This document shows positions 11,297 to 24,530 of a DNA stretch of 64,000 nt, in pieces; position 1 is the first letter of the stretch; every line of letters begins with the position of its first letter. The stretch comes from Corbicula japonica (Eukaryota > Mollusca > Bivalvia > Venerida > Cyrenidae). The notes below the pieces were generated by a model that saw only the letters and a program-made list of their open reading frames with translations, ran no database searches and had not been told where the DNA came from. The DNA lies in the NCBI GenBank assembly GCA_038501625.1, contig JAZAYU010000008.1, forward strand, positions 7,378,938 to 7,442,937, given 5' to 3'. The translations under genes were made by a program, and so were the position numbers.

Positions 11297-14200
11297 TTTA
11301 CCCAACGTCTGTGTTTTGTAATAATCCTATGTATATGAAACAGCCAGGACCATTGTTCCTGCTTCCCTGCATATATTGAGGGTCTGTCTCTAACCGGTTT
11401 CCCCAGTCCTGTTGAGCAGACCCACGAGTACTGCCGGCCAGAGACCCCGGAACTGTCGCTTTGTTGTGGTCAGTGGTTTGCTCATCGACCTCCATCATCA
11501 GCATGGTTCTCGCCGTCATAGATATTTCGGGCCTTATCCATGTATATCTGATAGCGAGTGTCCCCACCGTCTTACGGTGTGGATGTAGATAGCTTCCAGC
11601 TCTTCTCCTCTCGTCGTAGCCACAGCCAGCTAGACGCACGCTCTGCAGCTTGGCTAAGTCTTTTGATTGTCCTGCGCCTGTCTTTGCCAGTCGTCCCGAT
11701 TGCTGCCATCAGTCGGCACACAGATTGAGAACAGAATCCCCTGGCGCCTACTTCAATGGGAAACAGCCATGTGCGATAGTCTCTTTCTCTGCACTGGATG
11801 AGGAGCTCTGTATACTTGGCATTTTTCCTCTCGTAGGCTTCTTCACATCGTGTTTCCCAGGGTACTGTTAGCTCGATCATGATGAGTTTCTTTCCTGTTT
11901 CCGACCACAGTACGATGTCTGGTCTGAGGTTGGTCTGGACAATACCTGGGAACACAAGCTTCTTTCCTAGGTCCACTTCCATGTTCCAACCTGTGGTACC
12001 ATCCAGGATTGATGTCTTCTTGGTTGACTGTGATTTGGCAGCTTCACCCGGCTTCACAAAGTTGATGTGACGTTGCTGAGGGTTACTTCTATGATCCATC
12101 TTTCTTTCAATTTCCAGCCAGTCAGCCACCTCTCTGAGGACGTTGTCATGACGCCACCTTAATCTTCCTTGTGTCAGCGCTGTAGAACAGGAAGACAGAA
12201 CATGTTCTAAAGTGCCTGGGCGGTCACAGAGCTTGCATGTTGGGTCTGTCGACAGTTCCCATCGGCAGAGGTTAGCTGGGGATGGAAGGAGGTCATGGAC
12301 TGACCTGAGGAGGAAGGACAGCCTCAGTGGTTCGTACTTCCAGATGTCTTGCCAGGTTAGGTTTCTGTCTATAGTATCCCATGTTGTCCATGCTCCTGGT
12401 GCGCCGATCTCTACAGCTCTAGCTTGCCTTCTGTTTTCTTCTGTTCTCCAGACTTCTGACTGTATCATGGCACGCCTCTCCTTCTGGGCTAACGGGCTCC
12501 ACAGAAGTGTCTTAGTTGCACCAATCCCTTGTCGTCCGACAGCAGTCATTCCTACAATGTCCTTGTGCTGGAGTGCACTCTCTGCTTGGCTGACAGTCTC
12601 TGTAGCAGACCACTTTCTGCCTGTACGCGTAACGATCCCTGCTTCTCGGATTTGCTCATCTGGGAAATCTCTTAGGGTGAGGACCAGTCTTGTCTTGGCT
12701 GTCTTGAACTCCTCCATCAGCGAGGATAGTGGGAGTTGAAGCTGGTTGCTCATTCCATAGATGCCTACGCTGGAGAAACTAGGTGGGACTCCTAGCCATT
12801 TTCTCAGGTGACGGCTGGTGATCCTCTCTAATGATTCTATAGTTGAGCTGGGTATCTCGTACAGCATCATTGGCCAGACTAGCCTTGGTAGTAGGGCATG
12901 CTGGTATAGCCAGACTTTGTACTTTCCAGGGAGGTTGCTACGGTCTATCTTCTTCAGTCCGTCTTCTCCATATGTAACAAGCTTTTTGACATTGTCTCTG
13001 TCCTGCAGACTTGCATCAAACCATTCCCCAAGGCACTTGATTGGACTCTTCAAGATTGAAGGGATCTCCTCGTTCTGTACTCGGAGGGTAAATCTGTCTG
13101 TTGTCCTGCCTTTCTTGATTGTCAGGAATCTGGACTTTACGGCCTTGAACTTTATTCTGGCCCATGATGCTACATCTGTCAGGGCTGTCAACATCCATCT
13201 TGCCTGCACGTGGGTGGTTGTGGTGAGGGTAAGGTCGTCCATGAAGCCTTGGCTTGATGGTAGGTGTATCCCTGATTCTGTCTTTGGTCCACGGGTCTCC
13301 CAGAGGGCAGCATTAATCATCAGATTCATTCCCATGATGCAGAATACCACGGAGACTGTGCATCCAGTGACGATTCCTTTCTCCAATCTCTGCTATCCCG
13401 TTAGCTGGTCACCAATAGAGAATCGCAGTTTGATTCCGTCTCGGTAGCTGCGGATAATTTTCTGAACATTGTTGGTTGGGGACGTGGTAGTGTTGGAGGG
13501 CTGTGTAGATCAGTTGGTGGGGGATTGAACCGTAGGCGTTGGTGAGGTCGAGCCATACTACTGTTAGGTCCTTCTTCCCTGCCTTTGCCTCACGTATGAG
13601 CTGGGTGATGGCGCTGGTGTACTCTAAACAACCGGAGAACCCAGGTACTCCTCCCTTCTGGACAAAGGTGTTGATGTACTTGTTAGCCGTGAGGAATGAT
13701 GTCAGTCTTCTTGCAAGGATAGCGAAGAATATCTTCCCTTCTACGTTTATTAACGAGATGGTTAGGAACTGGTTGACATTCTTGGAGTTCCTTTCATTGG
13801 GTGTGAATATTCCCTCTGCTTCCTTCCAGACATCTTGCACTTCACCTTTTCTCCAGACTACCTTGAGGAGCCTCCATAGCCGCTTCTGCAGGAGTGGGCA
13901 CATCTTGTACACTTTGTACGGGATGGCATTGGGTCCGGGAGCTGAACCAAATCTTCCTTTCTTAATAACTTCCTTTACTTCCCCAAAGGTTGGCTCTGAG
14001 GTTAGCAGCTCTGTCCCTGGTTGTGCTGCTGGTTCTATGCATTGACAGTCCCCTAAGATGTTTTCTCTACTGGGATCAGAATGCGTCTCGTGAAGGTATC
14101 TACCTCTTCCACTGGGGTTTCGAGTGTTCCTGACCTTTCTTTGTCCAGTAGGTTTCTCGCAAACTTGTATGGGTTGGCTGTGAATGACAGTCTCTTCTTG

Positions 14201-14640
14201 GTTCTTTCCCGGGCCTTTTTCCTTGTGTTTTCAGCTTTCCGCAAGGATTTCAGCTGTGTGCGTACTGTGTCCCTCAACTGAGAGTCTCCGGGGCGCTCAG
14301 TTGGTGAGTGTCTGTACCTTTGCTTCAGCTGTCTAAGTTCGCGTCTTAGATTTTCTATGCGGGATTGCCGTCTGTACGGTTTCGGTGGCTCCCTGCGTAC
14401 CTTGGCTTCCTCTACTCCAAACCGTTCCTTTGCCACAGAGTAGACAATGGTGGTAACGGTTTGTAGTTTCCGGCTCACTGGTCCTTGCACGGCTGCTTCG
14501 AGGATGATGTTTAGTTCCTCATCTAACAGTTTCAATGATTTCCTGTCTTGTGCTTTGGGCCACTTGATCCTTGGCTTCCTTTGACTTGTGGTCGAGTCTT
14601 GGCGCGGTCTATCCACGAAAAAGCTTGCGTATATTAATAC
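11297..14640 (-). mobile_element. R2-superclade non-LTR retrotransposon with RLE endonuclease, broken
   Basis: One element reads right to left in three disrupted pieces. 14616-14053 is a basic N-terminal linker rich in K/R/E. 13912-13409 is the RT fingers and start of palm, with ISLINVEGKIFFAILARRL and motif A WLDLTNAYGSIPH. 13386-11572 is 604 codons with the catalytic FMDDLTL (residues 48-54), a CCHC knuckle CKLCDRPGTLEHVLSSC (384-400) and a restriction-like endonuclease core RPDIVLWSE...MIELTVPWE (488-511). The order RT, knuckle, PD-(D/E)xK defines the R2/R4/NeSL/Hero type, which nick DNA without an APE nuclease. The region 11571-11297 is its 3' UTR. No N-terminal zinc fingers are seen, so the 5' end is truncated. 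Frame breaks near 13.4 and 13.95 kb make it non-autonomous as read here. Confidence 0.88.
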
Positions 14641-16690
14641 GGTACCTATTAATATCCTGCCTGCTAGAGGAGTCCCTATAGGCTTAAGGTGTACTGTGTA
14701 GTCGCGATGATATTTTCATTAATATGAATGTGGCCTGATACAGGTGTCCAAAGTGTTAACTGTAATCCATTACTTAACGGGAATCTCATATACCTTTATA
14801 AATCATGCTTCAGATAAGCCTTTGTCTTTCTAAAGGTTACTTGTGATCGCTATAGTAATGTCTAAAGAGATAAGTAAAATAACATATATATGGCCTGCAA
14901 GAGGTGTGCCTATGTCGTTCTAAAGGTGTTCCAAGTTCAAAATATCATTATCTAAAGAGATATCTCATTTAACTATATCAATCGTGCTACAAGTTTGCTT
15001 TGTCTTTTATTAAGCTGTCTTTTGAACCCACTTATACTGCATAAGAAAAAAATATACACATGTCCTGCAAGAGGTGTGCCTCAGTTCTGCTTATACACAT
15101 GTCCTGTAAGAGGTGTGCCTCAGTTCTGCTAAAGGCGTCCCGTGTATCTGATAATTCTCTTACTACAAATTTCGATTTCAATTAGACTTTGACCCAGTGC
15201 ACAACCTCCGTAAACACCTGTTGCACTGCAGCACTTCACAAGACGCCGACCACGTTGTTTGTCATGCGACGTCTATTTGCAAAGTCCCCTTACAGTTTCA
15301 GTTTTTATGTATCGAAACAAAGCATATCACTGCGCAGAGGTTGGTCTATTTGAACTGCCGCTCCATTCAAAAGACGCTGTATTTTACTTCCAATTAGGTT
15401 TTGCTGTCAATCTAATTTTTGTCGCTGTTGGTTCATTCCCCTTGTGGATGTTGAAACAATAACAAAAGGTGTGGCTTTACGTAAAGCAACCTGAAGACCT
15501 GATTAACAATGAACGACGTTCTGTCAATTATACTTTCCCACGCTATTTCTCAACGCAAAATATCTGTCGCCGCGCATTGTGTTTGATCTTTTGGTTCCAA
15601 GCCAAAATGTAACTGAAATCGAAATTTGTTGTAACTATGGCTAGGTCTGCTAGATGTTTGTCATTGTCCTTTTAAATGTGCCCTGTGTTGAAAAAAACTT
15701 TTGTTCTGACTGCCAGAGTACAAAAATTATATAACCTTCTAGAGGTGTACCTATGTCCTTCTCTAGGATCTCTATAATGCCAGGCCTACAAACCCTTCGA
15801 AAGGGTGTCCTGTGTTTGAAATACTAGTATCAGGAAAGATTAACCTAATTGTTCGTCTGATCGAGGTATCGGTATCAAGTGCCAAAGGTGTTCCTTTCAA
15901 GCAATGTCATTCTCTATACAAGATACTTCATTAACATTTTCTATGGCCTGCTAAAGGTGTACCTATGTACATATAAACGTGTTCCGAGTTCGACAAGTAC
16001 TTATCTGCAGAGATATCTCATTTAACTATAACAATTACTTTAGATATTTGCCTTTGTCTTGCAAACGGTGTCCTGTGAAGAACACTCTATAAAGTACATC
16101 CATGTCTTTCATGTTTCATGGTGTCCATTGTTCGCAGAGATAGTGTTTGAAAGGATATGCTCGTATATATCACCAGGTCTGCTAGAAGTGTGAATCGGCC
16201 TTCTCAAATTTAAAGTCTCATGTTTTTGCAATGACATTTTCTTAAGAAATATATCAGTAACACATAAATAGCCAAATAAACTTTTAAAACTCCTTCCGAA
16301 TTTTTAATATAATTGTAAAATGAAATGACTCATTCAACTTTAACAATCATTTCAGAGGTTTATTTTTTTAAGCTTTTTGTGTGAAATAAATGGTATTGTT
16401 TAAAGGAGAAATTTACAATATATATATAGGGCCTGCTGGATGCGTGCCTATGTTCCTCTTAAGATGCCCTTTGCTTGCAATAATAGCGTCTGCAGAGATA
16501 AGACATTCAACCATTACCAGGTATGCTAGAGGTGTGCCATGCCCTTCTAAAGATGTCCCAAGTTCGAAATATAGAGATCTAAAGATATATAGGTCTTTCA
16601 GCTTATATCTGCTGCAGATGTGCCACTTTCTAAAGGAGTTCTATGATCGCAACAATGTTGTTTTAAGAGATAAATGATATAACACGCAAT
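14641..16690. repeat. Decayed irregular tandem repeat ('gcctgctagaggtgtgccta' family)
   Basis: Variants of ggcctgctagaggtgtgcct recur near 14658, 14732, 14893, 15063, 15103, 15733, 15945, 16175, 16430 and 16522. They are often followed by 'ttctaaaggtgtcccaagtt' and 'aaagagatatctcatttaac'. Spacing is irregular (40-255 bp), so the array is old and shuffled. A MITE at 15166-15638 interrupts it. No coding content. Confidence 0.75.
15166..15638. mobile_element. MITE family A, copy 1 (ends TTACTACAAATTTCGATTTCA)
   Basis: The left end ttactacaaatttcgatttc and the right end gaaatcgaaatttgttgtaa are inverted repeats. The interior landmarks gtaaacacctgttgcactgc and aacaaaaggtgtggctttac recur in the copies at 30779-31120 (reverse orientation) and 31163-33503. 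The small frames at 15197-15462 span this element and are not genes. Confidence 0.85.
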
Positions 16691-17195
16691 TATTAAGTTA
16701 TTTATTTCTTCTGCACTGTTACTCTATAGCATTGAGTTCTAATTGTTTTGATGATAGATTTGACTGCATTTTTTTGTTATGTACATGTATTATTTACTTT
16801 CAATTTTTCCCTGACATGTATAGTTACCTGTACATTTGTTGGTGTTTTCTTCATTTCGACAAAATACAAATTCTGTTCAGTATGCAGCTTGCTAAAAAAG
16901 CTATGCTAAGGCGGGCACCGGCGGTTTATTGTAGGTCCTTCTTACGGTGTCCATTTTCCGCTTTCTTTTTTAATCTCAGCACCCTAAAAGATATTTATCG
17001 TTATAAAATATTTCTAAAATAACCGATATTATCCTTCCAATCCTTCCCACTTACAAAACCAGACAACCGCTTGCGTTATGTAGCATCGTGGCGGTCTGTG
17101 TGAATCGGGGGTCTAGCAATTTTCAAATCCTACAATTTCAAAATTGTACGATCACCGGTCTTTCACGTCGCCATTACCGAGCGAGGAAGTTTGCT
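16691..17195. other. Unassigned non-coding DNA
   Basis: No domain, repeat arm or RNA is recognised. The frame at 16732-17022 has no similarity I can name. From 17040 the sequence becomes more CpG-rich, which fits a promoter-proximal region. Confidence 0.4.
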
Positions 17196-17255
17196 GGCTC
17201 ACCTCTGTTCAAAGATTTGACTTTCTCTTTGATTAAGTCGGCCAGATAATCATAA
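17196..17255 (+). promoter_or_regulatory. Candidate RPS20 transcription start and first exon (weak)
   Basis: RPS20 needs an upstream exon that ends in ATG, because its second exon starts in phase 0 with no start codon. Here a pyrimidine run ctttctcttt resembles a 5'-TOP start. It is followed about 30 bases later by aatcataatg|gtaatt, an ATG directly at a possible donor. This would give an intron of about 7.6 kb, mostly transposon. The donor is not strong, and this is a candidate only. Confidence 0.25.
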
Positions 17256-20091
17256 TGGTAATTGTTTATTGTCAAAAATAAAATATACATCAATAAAATT
17301 AACTTTCATAACTTTATTATCGCTAATTTTCAAGTATTTACCTCGTTTAAAAGGAGCACGTGGTTGCTGGAGAAACTACCGGCAAGAAATAATTTTGTCG
17401 CGGCCTTTTCACACCGACCAGACCTGGGTCTAATTATATTTTAATGAATTATAATTAATAATCCATTGTCAAATAGATGTTATTATTAATAATAATTGAC
17501 ACAGAACTGAATTAAAGTGCCTTCAATAAATTCGTAATATGATTTAAGGACTATGTAATTGTTGAAATAGGAAAACTGTACTGTTGGCACCAATGCATAA
17601 AATCTTGAGATATAAAAGGGCATTGTTGAAAAATGTTATAATATTTTATAAATCTCACTGCCAGTAACCTTTAAGCATAGGCATATTAGCATTGGTGTAG
17701 CACATGACATGTGAATACAGAAATAAATATGCAATTTTCTGTGCAAGTTTTCTTTTACTCTGACCAATATTTTCAGAAAGTAAAAGCATACTTGGAATGC
17801 CACAATATAACTGTAGATGCACTGAGACTTATATTTAAATATATATTTGAAATATCTTATATCCCATAAACGAACCAACTAAACTGCAAGAAAAACTAGG
17901 GCGTCCATCTTTGTTTTGACACCGACGAAAATAATCGCGTTCTTGGTTGTTAATACAACATGACATCCCCAAAAACACAATCCATCATAAAGAACAATGG
18001 TTAAAGTTTTGTTGCCTACCAATCGATCGTCTTGATCTTTCGTCGATCATTCATAATCTGCCTTAAATTTCAGATGTGTAAATAAAACATTTTCATCAAC
18101 AGACAACACAGCTTTGCGGAAGTAAGGGACTAATCACCAATATTTGTGTTAATGCGCGAAACGAACATCATTTAAAATATCGCATTTTTTTGGCAAACTT
18201 ACTGATAACTTATGAATTTCTAATATTAACTATATTTTTTCTGTCAGTCATTTTGATTGTTTATGTTTTATTTATGTAAGTGTGAAATATTTTGTTGCCA
18301 CGTGCGAACTATTTTCTCCAGTGTTATTCCCCTTTGACTTCCGTTTTTTGAACGTCCGGTCGTGGAAGTAAAGTGAAAGTAGGAAATAATGCTGTTTTTA
18401 AACTTTAGGTGAGTTAATTGTTGCAATGAAAGTTTGTTTATGTAATAAATGCACATTTCTTCAAAAATATTGTGCGATCGTGTACGTCAACATAGTTTAT
18501 TACCATTTTCTAGTGAGGGTCACCGTTGTTTACATTCTTAGTGTACACAAAAATTACCCACGATTTTCTTGTGATATGAAAGTACGGCGTCCGTGAAAGG
18601 ACCACGTTTAATACAATTATACTTCGATTGAGGTCCGTGTTTCCATTTCATGCAATGATCACATACGCTTGTGATTATGTATACTTAATTAAATTATGTC
18701 TTGAAGATTACACATTTAAAAATATGATGTTAGTAATTTTTATTCATTAAAGTATTTGACCTACAAAAACATCTTTGTAGGCACTATTCATCATATAAAA
18801 AAGGACAAGACCATTCACCAAATGAAGTTTACCATGTGCATTACAAAGGAGAGTACTGTTCATATGAAGTGGAAAATCTTTATTTGACAAAACTTTATCA
18901 AGAATCCTATCCCATGGTTGCAATAAGCTTTTAATGTTATGAAATAACTGGAACTTAAATTCATAACACTTGTAATTCAAAAACTTGCAGTTGAGTTGCA
19001 TATTGTTTAGCTTACTGCAGCATATCAAAAACAAAATCAATGACATGTTATATTTTCACAACATTTAATACTACAGAAATACGTTTTCACTATTCGGACA
19101 ATAAAATTAATGGTATTTGTAGCACAGTTAATACCTTTTTGTTTTATTATATGAGCATAACCACATGCTACAGCTTGAATATGTTTTTTTTATTTGGATT
19201 ATCATATATTATTTATGCATCTCATCATATAAAATTGAGACAGAACATTATCAGTTATCACACACTTTCAGTATAAACTTTACATTTAAATTACTATCTG
19301 TAATGTTTAGTGTACTTTCCATTACCTGTGTCCAGTATTGACACCATACTTTATATTACTTACTGTTTGCACTACTTTCTTGTGTACAGTTGTAAATGGT
19401 GGATTTCTGAATTTTAGTAAACATGGATATTTTAATGGGAGGATTTCAGTCAAGATAAAAATTAAAATAAAATTTTAACTCTTAGTGCATCTGTAAGGAG
19501 GTCTGTACTATCTTACTTTCATATTTATTTTTAATTGCTTTTTTGTAGAATATATGAAAACTTGCATGGAAAATAACACTGACTAAAGTCCTTTTTTCCA
19601 TAAAATAAATAGATTTTGTTCATCTTTTTTCTCATTTCTTTGTAGCACTTACTCTTTTCTTTTATTTTGACATAAGGAAAAGCTCAAATTACTATAAATT
19701 ACTGGTAATTTTCATTTTTTTATAACCATACTTTTCTTGAAGCCATGATGAGAGTTCATGAATAACATAGTCCTTAAGATATAAAAAAAATTGAAAAAGG
19801 AAAATAATTGTCATATAAATTCCATAATCCATTACTCTTAATTAGATGTAGCAAAAAACAATCTATGATTATTTAAGATTAAGTCTATTTCTAAACTCTA
19901 CACTTCAATTGCTCAATTGAGAATTTCAGTAGATGCAGATCTTGTATTTTCATGCTAGTGAATTAAAATTTTCTTATGACACCAAATAATTCAGAGCTTT
20001 AGGTGATTTTGATGTAAAAGATTTATTTAAAAAGTTTACATTTTAAAATAGTGTCAGTTTCATTTACTACAAATTTTGAATTCAATCATAC
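17256..20091. other. AT-rich non-coding DNA, possibly RPS20 intron 1
   Basis: No gene is recognised. The stretch around 18290-18420 is locally GC-richer and includes a cacgtg box and a pyrimidine-rich ccctttgacttccg block, so it could also be a promoter. The small frames at 17636-19276 have no recognisable domain. Confidence 0.4.
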
Positions 20092-21439
20092 GGACCAGGT
20101 TTCAAAGAAAAATACATCTAAATAGTGAAGTTGCAATAATAATAATTTGACTTAGTACTAATCTGGTTTCAGTCAAAAATACCTCTAAATTGTAATAACG
20201 GTTCGCCCAACTCTCGATTCGCCCCTGGGCATCACGATTCGCCCCATTTTAATAACAACTCGCCCCACATTTAACAGGTCAGAGATATGGCCCATTTGAA
20301 CCAGGATGGTTCAATTGTACCATGCTGGTTCAAATGGACCAGTTTTCAACATGTACACATATGCCAAATGAACCAGGTGTGTTATAAAAAAATGAAATAT
20401 AAAGTTTACACTTACACAATTATGTGAAATAAAACGTTCGAAAACCAGTTTTTGGTATATAAAAATTCATTGTAGCACGACCTTCACGAATATGTTGGCT
20501 ATATAAGAGACGTTTTATTCAATTCATGCGCATACCTATGAAAATCCAAGCAGTGGTTTGTTAGGAAATCAAACTTACAGTATTGAGGACAAATCGGGAT
20601 TGTAAAAAGGTAAAAAAACCTTTTTATTTTACAATTTAATTTCTTTGTAATCTGTTTCAGTTGTTGTCAACCATGCTTATGTTACCCGTATGTAGAAAAG
20701 CAGCCAGGGATGCTGATTTTACAAGGGAGTTAACTCTCCTTTCTCAAAGGGAAAAAACTCGTACAACTTATAAGGCAGTATGGTGTACTGTATTGTCATG
20801 CTAAACTGCAAATTTATTACTGCTATTTTTCTAACTTAAAATAATAATATTTCCATAACAATGGAATTTGTAACAAAAGCTAATATCGTTCTTTGAAACG
20901 TCCGATACACAAAATAAAAACCTAAATAGGTATTGATAATATTATGGCAAATATTGGACACCATACATGAAATAGTAGCTTTATATTGTTAGTTTCGTAA
21001 TAAGTTCACACGAAACTAATGTTCAAAATAAAATTAGGATTTCCTCCGTTTTTATCGTATGTAATCTCTCCGGATTTGCAAATGGCTGACAAAGATGCAA
21101 CATAAATTTTTAGTTCGTTAATTTGCACATATTTCTTCATAAATAACATTTTTAACCAGCGAAGCTGGTTTTACTAATCACAATTCTGAAATCGGTATCA
21201 AACCAACTTGCAAACACCGATTTACGCATTTCAGAGAAATCAGAGTAAGTAAAGTAGTCCCCAAGTTTCCTGTTACGTGTTAAAGTTGGTATTAACTACG
21301 TCATGTTGATAGGACAAAACCTGTGCGGTGCATCAATGGTCAATGTAAAATCGGTGCGGTTCATATTTCTAGGACTTGATCGGTGCGGTGCAACAATGGT
21401 CAAACATTGTCCGTGTCCGCGATTTTTCACTCACCAAGA

Positions 21440-21510
21440 TATCGTTGGGTATATTCCATACCTCCGTGTCCGTCCGACGTGGAACGGACACGGAGGTATG
21501 GAATATGGGT
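21440..21510. repeat. Hairpin tatattccatacctccgtgt / acacggaggtatggaatat
   Basis: The arms tattccatacctccgtgtcc and ggacacggaggtatggaata face each other around a short spacer inside the 2.1-kb transposon. Nearby 'cggtgcggt' motifs repeat three times (21327-21386). Confidence 0.8.
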
Positions 21511-21658
21511 CGCACTAAAATGCGGTCCAATTAGCGGACGATATAGAATATCGTTGAAAAGTGCGGACGACAAAAACAAAGAAGGAGTGTCATTTTTCGT
21601 GTTCATTATGTCTTTGGGATGTCAGTACACAGATTTCACTATTATAATTTCTTGCTTA

Positions 21659-21893
21659 AAACCCTTTACTCAATATATACGCCTTTCATCACATAGGTTA
21701 CCAGTTCAGGTCCCAATCAGCTGGCACAATAGTGTCATCAGATCTGGATCTAAAATTTGTGATTACTGGTCAGAAAAAATGATCATAAAAGCGAACAGTT
21801 TAAATCCTAATCAGATCGCACAGATGTGCCAGCTGATATGGATATAAACTGTTCGCACAAGCTATGAAGGTATATCTATGGAGTAAAGGGTTA
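21659..21893. repeat. TTAACCCTTT foldback family copy
   Basis: It starts aaccctttactcaatatata and ends tatggagtaaagggttaa, inverted ends. The interior holds atcagatctggatct and cagatgtgccagctgatatg. Confidence 0.8.
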
Positions 21894-23386
21894 ACAGAAG
21901 CCTTCATCCAGATAATACATGGAAACCCTTATTTCCACTATCATTTAGACAAGAGGAAGTTCTTTGCGAGTGAACCAAGTTTTTTTTGCTTTTTCGTAAA
22001 TGGATACATGTATGAGAATCATGGCACTGGTTATTCTCAATAAGCAAAATCGCTTCGCTGGTTTTCTGTACTTTCAGTACTTTGATTAGAATATGTCCAT
22101 AATGCGCAACGATTTCTGAAGGCAGTTCGCATCATTTCCCATTCCAATATCAATGAAATAAGGTATGCTAAATTAAGTAGATACATGTGAAAGTATAAAT
22201 GTGTGCTTACAATTGTGCGACTCGTCGTCGAATGAAACTATTCGGCATTTAAAAATAAAAATCTTGTGTTAGAGACAACATATGGTTCATTTGGCATATG
22301 TGTACATGTTGAAAACTGGTCCATTTGAACCAGCATGGTACAATTGAACCATCCTGGTTCAAATGGGCCATATCTCTGACCTGTTTAATAACTCACCCCA
22401 CTCAATAACCATTCGCCCAAGTAAATTATTATTATAAGTATGGAAATACATTAAGTCAAGTGAAAAACATAAAAAAACCATCAGAAAACATAAGTGATCT
22501 TAAGTGTATATAAGATATATTTTAGACCGGCATCACTCGTTTAAAAAGGAAATATGCATATCAATTGCCACAAAGTCTACAGAATTGAGGCACGTTTTTA
22601 AACCTATTTTTATAGTTTTTGAGTTAGAAGTGAAGCCAAAACAATGTTTTAGAGTATTTTATCTTATTTTTTTTATTTTCTTTTTTTAAAATCTTTTTTA
22701 GCCAATTTTTGTTGGTTATTGGTTATAAAAAGGTGTGAAAACATAATTGGCATGTGCAATTTGAGTGGAGATGAGGGGACAATATTAAATTGAAATGAAA
22801 AGAAATTATTTCAAAACGATGTTTTATTATTGTAATATAAACAACAAGTTTTACAATGTTTCAATCAATTCATTACTGATAGTTACAGAATATGATAATT
22901 GTGATAATTATAATGATCATCGAAAATGGTTAACCTTGCAGAAACTAAATGCAAACAAATGATATTGACAGAAAAAGCAACAATAAGAAAATAACGCTGT
23001 ACATGTTAAACAACAAATACTAACATCAAAAACACTGTATATAAAACAACAACCATTAACAACATTAAACACAGCACATGCAAAACAACAGCACATTTAA
23101 CATGAAATGCTGCACACGAATCTAGTAGTTGTGATGTTATAATGTCATGTCGCCCGGGAAAGTGATTAACTAATTAAAGAAGTGAACACTTGTTTACTTT
23201 AATCATACTATATTAACCGCCAATTAAAATATTTTACATTGAACGTAAACAACAAAGCTCTAATCTCTGTTTTTTGCGAATTATAAATTTTTGTTATGAA
23301 AATTTATTTGTAAAAGATATTATAATTAAACTTAATAATGTGTATATGCTGATTTTTTTGTGTCGGTCAGCACACATGGAATTCCT

Positions 23387-24092
23387 TTAAGGGCTCGCCA
23401 CACTCCTCCCAACTTTGTCCATCGATAAAAAGAAAAATATCAAAATCTGAATAATGGCAAAATGCCGTTCAATGAAACTTTGCACAAATGTATGTTATTA
23501 ATGTATCTTTATTTTAAATATGGTAAGACACGTTAGAACAGTAAAGAAAAATAGTGAGATATAAAAATCCCCACAATTTCTATTTACGTAAATTCACAAA
23601 AACTAAACAACACAAAACATCATTTTAAATGCCCACATAAGTAATACAATGTATGATGCCGACAACAATTTATTGTGTCCTCGTGACAAACATATGTAGA
23701 CTTTTGGAGGTATTAGTAAAAGTGTGTTTGACCTTCAATTTCCTGGTCGCGTAAACGGATGACAATCACTGATTCCTCTTTTAGTAGTTGAACGTTTTTT
23801 ACAAAGTACACAACATTTTCTTGTCAGTATCATTGCACTCACATGGGATTTTAAAATTATGTTTTGTATCGCTTAGTTTTTGTGAATTTATGTAAATAGA
23901 ATTTAAAGGAATTTTTAGGTCTAGCTTTTATTCTTTACTTTTCTAACGTGTCTTACTGTATGCAAAATAAAGATACATTAGAAACATTCATTAATGCAAA
24001 GTTTCATTAAACAGCATTATGCCAGTATTGAGATTTTGATAATTTTCTTTTTATCAATGAACAAAGTTGGGAGGAGTGTGGCGAGCCCTTAA
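23387..24092. mobile_element. 706-bp MITE with long TIRs ('aagggctcgccacactcctc')
   Basis: The left arm taagggctcgccacactcct...caactttgtccatcgataaa is matched by the right arm tttatcaatgaacaaagttg...gaggagtgtggcgagccctt. Arms of about 250 bp include atggcaaaatgccgttcaat. Fragments of this family also lie at 28840-28925, 51065-51245 and around the SINE cluster at 53352-54425. Confidence 0.85.
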
Positions 24093-24343
24093 TACTTTAA
24101 GGAACAATATTATTTTCATGCATGCACCTTTCATGAATATCGACTTACACTTATACATACAGCTATTTAGGCTTTATAAATGTTAAATATGCAATGATTT
24201 GCAATCATATCGGTCATTTAGGTATTAATTATTTTATTTGGGGCGAGTCGTTATTAAAATGGGGTGAATCGTGATGGGGCGAATCGAGAGTGGGTCGAAC
24301 CGTTATATATTCCTTTAAATAAAGAGTTGAAAAATTTGACTTG

Positions 24344-24530
24344 GTACTTATATTACTGGAAGTGTGCACAGCCGCCATTAAACCAATGGAAATCCGGTAC
24401 ATTGACTGATTATTGGGCAATTTGCAATTACTCGTCGATTCCAATCTGCGATGTCCCCAAAACAAGTCAATGTACCAGATTTCAATTGGTTAAATTGTGG
24501 CTGGACACCCTTTCAGTAATATAAGTACAG
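24344..24530. repeat. 187-bp hairpin element
   Basis: The left arm acttatattactggaagtgt...cattgactgatt is the complement of gtcaatgtaccagatttcaa...ctttcagtaatataagt. The arms are about 65 bp with a spacer of about 55 bp. The frame at 24264-24524 only reads across it. Confidence 0.85.

Larger units (their letters stand above)
20275..22383. mobile_element. 2.1-kb DNA transposon, TIR CAGGTCAGAG, 5-bp TSD TTTAA
   Basis: The ends caggtcagagatatggccca and tgggccatatctctgacctg are inverted, and the match continues for about 100 bp (ttcaattgtaccatgctggt and its complement). The flanking TTTAA at 20270-20274 and 22384-22388 is a 5-bp target duplication, although a TTAA-type reading is also possible. 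No transposase is seen. It contains a nested foldback at 21659-21893 and a hairpin at 21440-21510. Confidence 0.8.

Noticed and set aside
11650..14281. Plus-strand frames up to 209 aa opposite the R2-type element
   Set aside because: They are antisense to clear RT, zinc-knuckle and endonuclease motifs on the minus strand.
23517..23525. ATG|GTAAGA as the missing first exon of RPS20
   Set aside because: It lies inside an arm of the 706-bp MITE, where the matching arm shows the same text. It is repeat sequence and not a gene start.
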